A program made the translations under genes and the position numbers. Of a DNA stretch of 64,000 bases, positions 44,005 to 53,500 are shown one piece after another (within the stretch, counting starts at the first letter, position 1; each line of letters begins with the position of its first letter). The stretch comes from Locusta migratoria (lineage: Eukaryota > Arthropoda > Insecta > Orthoptera > Acrididae): positions 349,807,548-349,871,547 of the forward strand of contig CM048746.1 of NCBI GenBank assembly GCA_026315105.1, read 5' to 3'. The notes under the pieces are model-generated. The model ran no database searches and was not told where the DNA came from. It saw only the letters and a list, made by a program, of their open reading frames with translations.

Positions 44005-44927
44005 AAAAAACCCCTAGGTGCACTCCACAAGTACTCTGCTACCCGAGTAGCCGCTTCCTTAGTGGAGTGCACCCCTGATCTATCTAGGGGCACCCTACAA
44101 TTCCCCACCCGATAACGCAGATCCAGAAATCTGCAGCCATGACTGTCACAGAGTCGGCGAAGCCTCTGGTTCAGACCCTCCACTCGGCTCCAAACCAAAG
44201 GACCCCGATCAACCCTGGGAACAATGCTACAAATCGACAGCTCTGCTTGCACCCCGCGTGCGAAGGCAGCAGCCTTCACCAATTCCGCCAGCCGCTCGTA
44301 GGACCTGAGGATGTCCTCAGAACCCAAGCGACAAGCGTCATTGGTGCCGACGTGAGGCACGACTTGCAGTCGACTGCACCCCGCACCCTCGATAGCCGCC
44401 GGCAAGGCCGCCTCCACATCTCGGATGAGGCCCCCCGGCAGACACACCGAGTGCACGTTGGAATTCCTTCCAGATCTGGACGCTATCTGCCTAAGGGGCT
44501 CCATCACGCGCCTAACATTGGAGCTCCCAATAACTAATAATCCCCTGCCCCCGTGCACCTGCTCGGACCCTGCTGAAGGAGTGGCCACACATCCACTCAC
44601 AGGACGAACGGGCGCGGACGGACGTACAGCCTTCACATTGGTCTTCCGCCTCGAGCGACGCGAACGCCGTACAACCCGCCACTCCCCTTGCGGAGAAGGC
44701 GGCTCGACGACGTCCGGTACACCTGAAGGTGCCTCGGTAGCAGGGACAGAGAGCGAAGCGTGAGACACCTGAGGTGTCCCACTCGACGCATCAGACTCCA
44801 CACCATCGCTGCACCCCGAGACAGTAGCCTGAAGACGGCTGACCGTAGACAGCAGCACGCTCAGCTGTTCGCGAACCGCGGCCAACTCCTCCTGCGTCCG
44901 CACACAGCAGGCACACATCCTATCCAT
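43998..44927 (-). CDS. CR1-like LINE ORF1: SGNH esterase-like nucleic-acid chaperone
   Basis: 309 codons from the ATG at 44927. It has an N-terminal Cys cluster and coiled coil (MDRMCACCVRTQEELAAVRE), an acidic/proline linker, a basic patch (RRSRRSRRK near 88-95) and an SGNH-hydrolase domain: VIGSSNVRRVME (about 132), GGLIRDVE, VPHVGTNDACR (about 190) and DRSGVHSTKEA with Asp282 and His287. CR1/L2-type ORF1 proteins bind RNA and carry such an esterase domain. It ends FLG-stop, with the final codons forming the slippery heptamer. The equivalent plus-strand copy has lost the Asp/His pair. Confidence 0.9.
   Translation of the reverse strand: MDRMCACCVRTQEELAAVREQLSVLLSTVSRLQATVSGCSDGVESDASSGTPQVSHASLSVPATEAPSGVPDVVEPPSPQGEWRVVRRSRRSRRKTNVKAVRPSAPVRPVSGCVATPSAGSEQVHGGRGLLVIGSSNVRRVMEPLRQIASRSGRNSNVHSVCLPGGLIRDVEAALPAAIEGAGCSRLQVVPHVGTNDACRLGSEDILRSYERLAELVKAAAFARGVQAELSICSIVPRVDRGPLVWSRVEGLNQRLRRLCDSHGCRFLDLRYRVGNCRVPLDRSGVHSTKEAATRVAEYLWSAPRGFLG
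44004..44010 (-). promoter_or_regulatory. Candidate -1 frameshift slippery site (TTTTTTA)
   Basis: In ORF1 frame GG T TTT TTA GGC TAG. After a -1 slip, reading continues AGG CTA GGC GCT AAC into ORF2. A short stem AGGCG/CGCCT with an 18-nt loop starts 4 nt downstream and could act as a weak stimulator; the other copy has no obvious equivalent. Confidence 0.75.
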
Positions 44928-45075
44928 CCTATCGATACAATTAATTGCAGAAAGTAGAAAATTAAATAATCAACTTTAAAGAAGCCTAGTACTCTAATGA
45001 AGGCGGCTGGCTGCTGATTGAACTGTGGTTAGCGGTAACGACACTGTCAAATCAACAAAACTGAGTCCGGCAGCT

Positions 45076-45415
45076 TTAGCGCTGTTTACTATGTGGCACT
45101 GGTTACAGCTGGCACTGGACTGACTGATAACGAGCTTTAGTAAAGGTCTCTGACTTGTTTTGAAATACACCGGTCAAAGACGAAGACTAAACACAACGGT
45201 ATTTATCAAATACGATAGAATAAACTATTAAAACAGTAGTACAAACGAAATCTGCAAGTACGCGGGAATAAACCTCTTAAAACAGAAGTACTAACGAAAA
45301 TGAACTAGACTGGCAAATTAAATTTGACACAAATTAAATTCAGATACTTAGCGCTGTTTACGAAGTGGCACTGGTGACAGCTGGCACTGGAGTGACTGAT
45401 AACGAGCTTTAGTAA
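45076..45415 (-). repeat. Tandem 272-bp monomer in LINE 5' UTR
   Basis: On the minus strand the phrase TTACTAAAGCTCGTTATCAG begins at 45415 and again at 45143. The two repeats match over about 70 bp (through GCTGTAACCAGTGCCA-like sequence), giving one full and one partial monomer at the LINE 5' end. Confidence 0.8.
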
Positions 45416-45417
45416 GT

Positions 45418-46190
45418 TAGGGTTGCCAACTTATACTTTTTTTTCCATTGGACTCTGCTTTCGTCCTACCACAACATATTTTTTGGCCACATCCGAATCC
45501 ATAAATATGTTCTCTGCAAGTTTATTTGCACAGTCCATGCTACTATAACTTAGATTGTGTTTCACTGTATGATACACACATGCTAAATCACGCACTGCAA
45601 CTATCACTCAGGCACTGAAAACAGCTGGATATCATAGATGTGTTACTTTCCCAAACTGTGCTTTTGTGTCCTTCGGTGTTGGCTTGCTGCTGACAGTCGG
45701 TATTACCACCATGAGCTACGCTGAATTCACGCTTGCAAAGGGTGCAATACGCTTTATAATTGTTTCCTTTTACAGGATTAACCCACGAATGAGTTTCTTC
45801 TCATATACACAGAAGTACTTTCCTCTCTTTTTAGGCGGAGTTTTCGATTCTTCCATTTTACGTAACTCGGATGAGGCAGAAAGACAAAGAGACAAGATAA
45901 TCGCAACGTGACTCGCGGCATCGTGTTTGTGTTTTGTTTTGTGTTTCCTACAAACGCTGTAGTAACTGTATCGATAATACTACGCCGTATCGATTAATCA
46001 ATGTAGTAACGATAGTCCAGCAATGAGATTTGAAAAATATGCGGCAGGTTTAAATCTTATTCGGTGTCATTTTCCTCAAATACGGGAGATACAACCTCCC
46101 GTATAAAATAAAAACCGGAGACGGGAGTTGGTTTAAAAATTAACAGAAATACTGGAGTTTCCGTATAATACGGGAGAGTTGGCAACCCTA
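45418..46190 (-). mobile_element. Small hAT-type element with BED-finger remnant
   Basis: Perfect 14-bp inverted ends TAGGGTTGCCAACT (45418-45431 and 46177-46190). The right flank GCAATAGT is an 8-bp duplication whose left copy is split: GCAATA at 41118-41123 and GT at 45416-45417, because the CR1-like LINE landed in it. On the minus strand a broken frame contains WVNPVKGNNYKAYCTLCKRE and FSVAHGG with a later His, resembling the BED-type zinc finger of hAT transposases. No catalytic domain. Confidence 0.75.
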
Positions 46191-46235
46191 GCAATAGTAG
46201 GGTCCCTATAACACTTCCCTGGCGAACGACGCGAA

Positions 46236-46995
46236 CAAATAGTTTCGCTTGCCTCTCGCCGCAGCATAGCTGAAGGCCTGGTGGACGTTCACCCCCCCCC
46301 CCTCTCTCTTCGTTACGCAGCCATGCCAACAGCCGGGAGCCAGCGGCGGCTGCCCCGTACTGCCACTGCAGTCGCAGTGACGTCACGGAGCTGTTTTCCT
46401 TTCCGCACTTCGCCGCTCGCCATAGTGCTGCTTGGGGCTCGGCTTCCGGGGCCCCGTGCCCCTCACCACAGACCTCTGTGCCCTCACCCCTGCACGCCCA
46501 CGAAGCGGGCTGTACCTGTACCACAGACAAAAATATACAGACGGGAAACCTCCGTAAGAGCCCGGTCACACGCTCAGGGGTGCGGGGAGGGATGGTTACC
46601 AGCAGTTCCGTAAGATGTCCCATGATGGCGCTGCGGTCAGAAGCAACCCTTTAAAATTGGACAGAGCAGGCGGCAGGTAGCAGCTGCCCCCACCACCACT
46701 TCCCATCAAACGGCGGCACATCGGACACGTCCGGGTCCTCGTGGCAGGTGGCACAATCTCTCCCTTCAGCCTCCCCTCCACGCTACCCTCTATGTGCGAG
46801 AGGCACCCTCAGAAGTGCCTCTAGTGTCGTCTACCGGTACTAAGCCGGGGAACCGTCTGACACCTGCTTGCATCTTAAGGAACTACGTGAGCAGCTAAGG
46901 ACAGAGGTTTGGGGGGGGGGGGGCTTTTTCTCTGTATATGTTACTCTGTGCCTGTACCTGTCACGTTCCCACTCCCCACCCCTTGCGCACCCTTC
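46236..46995. other. GC-rich unassigned segment
   Basis: 46250-46850 is unusually GC-rich, with CCCCCCCCCC at about 46292 and a G12 run near 46911. The short frames on both strands have no domain signature. It resembles 22590-22770 in composition. I cannot assign it. Confidence 0.4.
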
Positions 46996-47007
46996 GCATA
47001 GTTTGCT

Positions 47008-47195
47008 CAAATGTTCAAATGTTTGTAGAACTTATGGGATTTAACTACGGGCTCATCAGTCCCTAAGCTTGCAAACTACTTATGAACTACCTAATACTAC
47101 GGACGGCACAAATATGCATGCCCGAGGGGGGATTCGAACCCCCGACCGTAGTGGCCGTGCAGACCGTGACTGGAGCGCCTCAGTCTCCTCGGCCA
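47008..47195 (-). mobile_element. tRNA-derived SINE (family 1)
   Basis: 188-bp minus-strand copy with B-box GGTTCGAATCC, A-box TGGCCGAGG, the standard core and a CATTTGAACATTT tail. A perfect 12-bp duplication GCATAGTTTGCT flanks it (46996-47007 and 47196-47207). Confidence 0.93.
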
Positions 47196-47845
47196 GCATA
47201 GTTTGCTGCCGGTGAGCCTGGGGCCTTAGCCCCTACGTCAAGTGCCTTACTGGTTTTACAACGTTTTTTTCCTTCATCTTCCAAGCGAAGCGATTTGTTA
47301 CAGACAGTCTGCAACAAGAGAATTCCTTAATTCTTTTCACCTAGATGGGACTTTCAGTTCCACATTATAAATACTGTCATAGAAAACAAATCGCACTTAT
47401 TGGAATGTTTTGTAAAGTTTGAGGAAGAGGATTCTTAGGATGATTGTTACGATAAGAGAAACATTTGCCTTAAGAAATTTACTTCATAACACACACACTT
47501 TTTGTTCCTCCTAAATTTTTTCTATGATATGAAAAAACACGTTTATATTTTTTGTAACACAGTTCAGATGCAAAGTGCAAATGCCGTTACCATTTCCAAT
47601 GCATTACATCATTTTGAGTGTGCTGTATCTGAAGTATGAGAGAACATTCAACGATTTCGAGTTTCTGATGATGAGTGTATTTCTCCTCCAAGAAAACGTT
47701 CCAAATGTAGCAGTGTACTTAATATGTCAGCAGATGCCAAAGAAATGTGTGACATTATGACCAACCAACTGAAAGGAAGAATTCAAAACTCTCATGTATT
47801 TAGCAGCTTCGAATACTTTTTAACTAAAAAATGGTAAAGCAGTCA

Positions 47846-48141
47846 ACAATTCGAAGACTGGTTTGAACACCACAGTGCTTTACCAGGCATGGTCCTGTTT
47901 GGAGTTCGTATGCCGTTGCCTTCCGCCGACCTACGAACTGACTTACCCAATCAGTTATAGGGGGACCTACAGTTCAACGTGGGTTCTGAACCACGGTGCT
48001 ACTCGATATTTTTCACATTAGCAACACTGCCAGACGTGAAAGAAGTGGAAAGTGACAGATAAAAAATCCTAGGACCTGGTGGGGATCGAACCCGCGACCT
48101 TTGGATTTGTAGTCTGGCACTCTACCTCTTTTTTTTTTGTC

Positions 48142-48186
<45 letters not shown>
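47846..48186 (-). mobile_element. tRNA-like SINE with oligo-T/A tract
   Basis: Contains GGGGATCGAACCCGCGACC (a reversed B-box) near 48082 with a CTGGCACTCTACC reversed A-box, an upstream conserved-looking body (CCAATCAGTTATAGGGGGAC near 47946), and T-runs at 48128-48138 and 48144-48185. Probably a minus-strand SINE. Boundaries are approximate. Confidence 0.55.
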
Positions 48187-48189
<3 letters not shown>

Positions 48190-49104
48190 AAATTGTTTTC
48201 CCTTATCTATGTACACCATATATGTAAATGAAAGTGGTAACTTCTATCCTGATACCATTCAATGTACGAGTGTAGGTTCCATTTGTGCCGTACGATCTCT
48301 GCAGTACGGTGCCTTCGAAGCGAAGTCAGGGCTCAGAGTTCGTCTTCTCGAAGTTCTAGGTTTCCGTGTCGTCCACATTTTTTTTTTTTTTCAGTTTCCC
48401 GAAGCCTATGTTTAATTATGTATATGTTTAGTTCCTCTGCTCTTAACTCTGAGGTCAGAACCCGCTGAGAGCTTCGTACTGTCATTGGTCTGTGACTTTA
48501 GCGCCTACAATTGGCTGAAAGCTGCTGCAATTGGCGTGACCTCTGTTTCAGAAGTAAACATAAATAAATAAATAATGAAAAGTTTGTAGCAAAGAAATAT
48601 TTCCTCTTCAATGTACACAGGAATAAACAAAGACTTCTCCAATGAAGTATATGATTTCCATAATAAATCAGCTGGTACAAAACTTTAGTATTGTAAACAA
48701 AAATGGTGCGTAACTTCCGCAGCCTTTAAGGAATTATCCAACTTAAACAGAAGAAGGAAGGACACTTGAACATTTTGTGCAGCGTCGCTAGCGTAATAAA
48801 CAGAGTATGGATAGACCAAACGGCTAGGAACGCACGGAATTAGAAATATTAATAATCAACAATAGAATTAAATTAAAAGAAAAAAGAAACTGCCTAGTTT
48901 GTCGATAACTTAAAGGCGTCCATCGTTTAACGCAATGGTGAGGAAATTCTGAAACGTCTTTTTATACTTTCGATATTTTATGATCGCAAAATATTCCGCA
49001 GTCAGGTACATATGATAACCACGAAGAGTTGGCGTTTTGTCGTAATCATGTAATAAAGAAATTGGCCTGTTAACCTCTGTGCTACCGAGCTAGTCCGTTT
49101 ATTT
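48187..49104. other. Unassigned AT-rich segment
   Basis: No coding signature. A T-run lies at 48378-48391. Near 49075-49095 a GTGCTACCGAGCTAGTCC phrase looks like part of a tRNA-derived head. Otherwise nothing seen. Confidence 0.35.
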
Positions 49105-49175
49105 GCCATGATAAATTGAAAAATGAACTGCCAGTGATTTATCGCAATGACACATTTGTGTTGTTGTTATGGTCT

Positions 49176-49583
49176 TCAGTCCGGAGACTGGTTTGATGCA
49201 GATCTCCACCCTACTCTATCCTGAGCAAGCCTTTTCATCTCCTCATAAGAACGGCAACCCACATCCACTTGAATCTGCTTACTATACGCGTCTCTTGGTC
49301 TCCCTCTGCGATTTTTACCCCACACACTTCCCTCCAATGCTAAATTTACGATTCCTCGTTGTCTAAGAATGTGTCCTATCAAGCGATCCCTTCATTTGGC
49401 CAGGGTATGCCAAATATTCCTTTTCTCACAAATTCTGTTCAGTACCCCTTCATTAGTTATGCGATCTACCCACCTAATCTTCAGCATTCTTCTGTAGCAC
49501 CACGTTTCAAAAGCCTCTATTCTCTTCCTGTCCGCACTGCTTATCGTCCATGTTTCACTCCCGTACAAGGCAACACTCCACAC
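49176..49583 (-). pseudogene. RTE-like LINE copy C C-terminal region
   Basis: Two overlapping-phase pieces: VALYGSETWTISSADRKRIE, CYRRMLKIRWVDRITNEG and GEKRNIWHTLAK-like, then MIGHILRQRGIVNLALEGSV, RRGRPRDAYSKQIQVDVGCR and a SNQSPD end. This W-T-I-S and GHILR/RGRPR arrangement is the usual C-terminus of this LINE group. A frame break near 49383-49392 separates them. Confidence 0.85.
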
Positions 49584-49628
49584 AAAAAATGCCTTCAGAA
49601 AAGACTTCCTTACACTTAAATTAATATT

Positions 49629-50999
49629 CTATGTCAGTAAATTTCTCTTTTTCAAAAATGCTTTTCTTCCCATTGCCATTCCGCATTTTATATCCTCTGT
49701 ACTGCGACAATCGCATGTTATTTTACTACCCAAGTAACAAAACTCATCTACCACCTTTATTGTTTCGTTACCTAATCTAATTCCTTCAGCATCACCTGAT
49801 TTTCTAAGACCGCATTCCATTATTTTTGTTTTGCGCTTGTTGATGTTCATTTTATACGCTCTCTTCAACACACTGTCCATTCCATTCAACTGCTCTTCCA
49901 TGTCCTTTGCTGTCTCTGACAGAATTACAATGTCATCGGCAAAACGCAATGTTTTTATTTCTTCGCCCTGTACTTTAATCCCTATTCCAAATTTTTCCTT
50001 GCTTTCCTTCACCGCCTGCTCGATGTACAAATTGAATAACATCGGAGAAAGGCTACAACCCTGTCTTACTCCCTTCCCGACTGATGCTTCCCTTTCATGC
50101 CCTTCGAGTCTAATAACTGCGGTCTGGCTTTTGTACAAGTTGTAAATAACTCTCCTTTCCCTGTATTTTACTCCTGCTGACTTCAGAATTTGAAAGAGTG
50201 TATTCCAGTCAACATTGTCAAACGCTTTCTCCAAATCTACAAAATCTGAAAATGTAGGTTTGCCTTTCCTTAATCTATCTTCTAAGATAAGACGTAAAGT
50301 GAGTATTGCCACCCCAGTTCCTACGTTCCTCCTGAATCCAAACTGATCTTCCCCGAGGTCAGCTTCTACCAACTTTTCCATTCTCCTGTAGATAATTCGT
50401 GTTAAAGTTTTGCAACCATGACTTATCAAACTAATGGTTCTGTAATTTTCACACCTGTCTGCACCTGATTTCTTTGGAATGGGGATTATTACATTTTTCT
50501 TAAAGTCTGAGGGTATTTCGCCTGTCTCATACATCCTACACACCAGGTCAAATAGTTTTGTCATGGCTGGCTCTCCCAGAGACTTCAGTAGCTCTGAGGG
50601 TATGTCATCTACTCCTGGGGCCTTGTTCTGACCTAGGTCTTTCAGGGCTCTATCAAATTCATCTCTCAGTATAGAATCTCCTATTTGATCTTGATCTACT
50701 CCCTCTTCTCTTCCTACAACATCGCCTATAAGTTCATTTCCTTTGTAGAGCTGCTCTATGTACCCTTTCCACCTTTCAGCTTTCCCTTCTTTGCTGAGAA
50801 CTGGTTTCCCATCTGAGTTCTTGATATTCGTAGAGTTGCTTTTCTTGTCCCCAAATGTCTCTTTTATTTTCCTGTAGGCGGTATCTACTTTTCCCCTTCT
50901 TGTACATTCTTCTACGGATTTGCATTTGGCTTCTAGCCACTCCTGCTTAGCCATGTTGCACTTCCTGTTAATCTCATTTCTTAGTCGTCTGTACTCCAT
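49629..50999 (-). CDS. RTE-like LINE copy C reverse transcriptase
   Basis: 456 uninterrupted codons, starting MEYRRLRNEINRKCNMAKQE (linker) and running through NKAPGVDDIPSELLKSL, FKKNVIIPIPKKSGADRCEN, FVDLEKAFDNVDWNTLF (palm Asp, about 264), VRQGCSLSPMLFNLYIEQA and FADDIVILSETAKD (about 372), to VDEFCYLGSKIT and RKAFLKKRNLLT. It would reverse-transcribe LINE RNA at the target. Key palm residues are intact; the ORF is broken on both sides (stops at about 51005 and 49626), so the full protein is not made. Confidence 0.88.
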   Translation of the reverse strand: MEYRRLRNEINRKCNMAKQEWLEAKCKSVEECTRRGKVDTAYRKIKETFGDKKSNSTNIKNSDGKPVLSKEGKAERWKGYIEQLYKGNELIGDVVGREEGVDQDQIGDSILRDEFDRALKDLGQNKAPGVDDIPSELLKSLGEPAMTKLFDLVCRMYETGEIPSDFKKNVIIPIPKKSGADRCENYRTISLISHGCKTLTRIIYRRMEKLVEADLGEDQFGFRRNVGTGVAILTLRLILEDRLRKGKPTFSDFVDLEKAFDNVDWNTLFQILKSAGVKYRERRVIYNLYKSQTAVIRLEGHEREASVGKGVRQGCSLSPMLFNLYIEQAVKESKEKFGIGIKVQGEEIKTLRFADDIVILSETAKDMEEQLNGMDSVLKRAYKMNINKRKTKIMECGLRKSGDAEGIRLGNETIKVVDEFCYLGSKITCDCRSTEDIKCGMAMGRKAFLKKRNLLT

Positions 51000-51013
51000 T
51001 TTGCCTGTTTAAT

Positions 51014-52232
51014 TTACTGCATTTTATATTTTCTCCTTTCATCAATTAAATTTAGTATTTCCTGTGATATCCAAGGATTTTTTGTAGGTCTTGCCTTTCT
51101 ACCTATTTTGTCCTCTGCTGCCTTCACTATTTCATCTCTCAATGCTACCCATTCCTCTTCTACTGTTTTATTTCCCCCTGTTTCTGTCAATTGTTGCCTA
51201 AATCTCCCTCTGAAATTCTCCAGAACTACACGTTCCTTCAATTTATCTAGGTCCCACCTCCTTATTTTCCTACCTTTCTGCAGTTTTTTCAGTTTCAGCC
51301 TACAGTTCATGACTAACAAGTTATGGTCAGAGTCTATATCTGCCCCTGGGTATGTCTTACAGTTAATAACTTGGTTCCGGAATCTATGTTTTACCATTAT
51401 AAAATCTATCTGATACCTTCCGGTGTCTCCTGGTCTCTTCCAAGTATACAACCTTCTTTTGTGATTCTTAAACCACGTGTTTGTTACGATTAAATCATGT
51501 TCTGTGCAAAATTCTACCAGGCGGCTTCCTCTTTCATTCCTTTTGCCCAGTCCATATTCACCTACTATTGTTCCTTCTCTTCCTTTTCCTACTACCGAAT
51601 TCCAGTCTCCCATCACAATTAAGTTTTCCTCTCCCTTAACTGTCTGAATAATTTCGTTCAGCTCCTCATATATTTCATCGATCTCCTCATCATCGGCAGA
51701 GCTAGTTGGCATATAAGCCTGTACTACTGTTGTCGGTGTTGGCTTCGTATCTATCTTGACACTTGCGATCACTGTGCTGCTCATAGTAGTTTACCCGCAT
51801 TCCTATTTTCTTATTCATAATCAGTCCTACTCCTGTTATACCCCCTACTGATTTTATACTTATAATCCTGTACTCACCTGACCAGAAATCCTGTTCATCC
51901 TGCCACCGAACTTCACTAATCCCCACTATATCTAACTTCAACCTATCCATTTCCCTTTTTAAATTTTATAATTTTCCTACCCGGTTAAGAGATCTAACAT
52001 TCCACGCTCCGATCCGTAGAATGCCAGTATTGTCTTTCCTGATGACAACATCCTCCTGAGTAGTCCCCGCCCGGAGATCCGAATGGGGGACTATTTTACC
52101 TCCAGAATATTTTACCCGAGAGGATGCCATCATCATATTTTCATACAGTAGAGCTGCATGTCCTCGGGAAAAGTAACGGCTGTAGTTTCCCCTTGCTTTC
52201 AGCCGTTCGCAGTAACTGTGTGGCAAAGCCAC
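51014..52232 (-). pseudogene. RTE-like LINE copy C endonuclease and linker
   Basis: Three minus-strand pieces. 52232-51966: MMMASSRVKYSGGKIVPHSD, ILRIGAWNVRSLNRVGKL. 51950-51702: MDRLKLDIVGISEVRWQDEQ with the catalytic Glu context. 51784-51014: IDTKPTPTTVVQAYMPTSSA, NLIVMGDWNSVVGKG, YQIDFIMVKHRFRNQVINCK and SDHNLLVMNCRLKL. All AP-endonuclease-type motifs are recognisable; a stop near 51964 and a frameshift near 51770 break the protein. Confidence 0.87.
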
Positions 52233-52790
52233 ATTAGCTGATGTTACAAGGCCAGCTCAGTCAATCATCCAGACTGTTGCCCCTGTAACTACTGAAAAGG
52301 CTGCTGCCCCTCTTCAGGAACCACACGTTTGTCTGGCCTCTCCACAGATACCCCTCCACTGTGGTTGCACCTACGGTACGTCTATCTGCATCGTTGAGGC
52401 ACGCAAGCCACCCCACCTCGGTAATGTCTGTGGTTCATGGGGGTGGATGACACATTTAAAGGCGTTACATCGGTCTGTGAGTTGTTTACTTTCTTTGTGG
52501 AAAATTCCTTTGAAAAATTGTTCACTGAAGTGCACAAAACATTACAAATTGCGCTAACTACACCAATTTCAGCAGCAGAAGCAGAGCGCAGTTTCAGCAC
52601 CCTAAAAAGTATCAAAACCGGCCTCAGGAACAGTGTGAGTCAGGAAAGGCTGAACTCACTGGCTGTTTGTTCCATTCAAAAAGAGGTAATCAGTTATATT
52701 CCAAACTTCATCATGGCAAGTTTGCCAGTCAGAAGAACAGATGTGCGCATTTACTGTATAAATAACCTGTCAGAACACAGACCTTATTAG

Positions 52791-53500
52791 TTAATGTGCT
52801 AGTTAGGTAAAATACACATGAAACTGCTCCTAGCCAAGGTTTTTCCCACAGTTTTTACCTAGGCCGTAAGGAAAACGCTAGGAGGGTCCCTGTTGTCTCT
52901 CTGGTGCATTCCCAATAGGGAAGAAGTCACATACGTCCTCCCACAGTTCATTTTGGTTTTGACATCACAATCAGTACACTGAAGCACAGCTACAATAAGT
53001 ACGAACTTCACCATGAGAAGAGCTAGTGAACTTTGGTTCGAATCCAAACACCTCCAAGCCCCCCAAGTTCTTCAATAAATTGTCTCACCACAGCGTAAAC
53101 TCAGATACCCATAAAAGTACACGGAAAACCAACGGAGCTGGTGGACCAGACCAACTTCAATATTAACAAACACATACCCGCCCCAAAACAATAATAATAA
53201 TAAAATAAAAATGTTTATTGCACATTTGTATAAATTTTTATTAGCTACAGTGTTTCGTGGATTATATTAATAAGTGCATAATTAGCATATTTAATATCTT
53301 TCGAATATGTTTAAATGATGTTATAGAAATGGAGGCTACATAATGAACACTTCAGACTGATTCATTATACTGGGTACTAACTTTTTGTCTGGGCTCCACC
53401 AACAAAACTGAGTACGACCCGCCACTGTTTTCCTTTATTGTTATTTTCAATTCCTGTAGGAGGTCAGGCGACCTGGCAGCAAGCGCATATGCCACAATTC
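52791..53500. other. Unassigned sequence
   Basis: AT-rich with a short (AAT)n at about 53190-53205. One GGTTCGAATCC B-box-like word at 53035-53045 has no A-box that I can see. No coding signal. Confidence 0.35.

Larger units (their letters stand above)
41124..45415 (-). mobile_element. CR1-like LINE, nearly intact two-ORF copy
   Basis: 4.29 kb on the minus strand. The 5' end at 45415 has 1.25 copies of a 272-bp monomer; then come ORF1 (44927-43998), ORF2 in the -1 frame (44004-41197), a short 3' UTR and a tail that reads ATGTAGATGTAGAT. Both ORFs are uninterrupted, unlike the copy at 18614. It inserted 2 bp from the left terminus of a hAT element. It may be competent apart from possible point changes such as Leu replacing Pro in the SGVPQGS block. 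Confidence 0.93.
49158..52446 (-). mobile_element. RTE-like LINE copy C, full length
   Basis: 3.29 kb on the minus strand, flanked by a perfect 11-bp duplication ATGACACATTT (49147-49157 and 52447-52457), with the CAACAACA-type tail on its left. It is the best preserved of the RTE-like copies: 5' region with a TACCGTAGGTGCAACC-like segment, endonuclease (52232-51500), linker, a 456-codon open RT frame and the C-terminal region. Only a few frame breaks are visible. Confidence 0.93.
47560..52790 (+). pseudogene. hAT transposase relic, split by repeats and an RTE LINE
   Basis: Plus-strand pieces: 47570-47845 (DECISPPRKRSK, AKEMCDIMTNQLKGRIQNSH, FSSFEYFLTKKW), 49105-49157 (DKLKNELPVIYRNDTF) and 52458-52788 (GVTSVCELFTFFVEN, then TPISAAEAERSFSTLKSIKT, LRNSVSQERLNSLAVCSI). 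The last piece is the hAT C-terminal dimerisation domain. 49157 joins 52458 in frame when the RTE LINE and one duplication copy are removed. The catalytic middle between 47845 and 49105 is replaced by other repeats. No intact element ends were found. Confidence 0.78.

Noticed and set aside
46057..46781. Minus and plus frames in the GC-rich block (up to 188 codons)
   Set aside because: No domain signature; the frame is long because of GC richness, and the minus frame merges LINE RT sequence (GSVIGTLLL) and hAT sequence.
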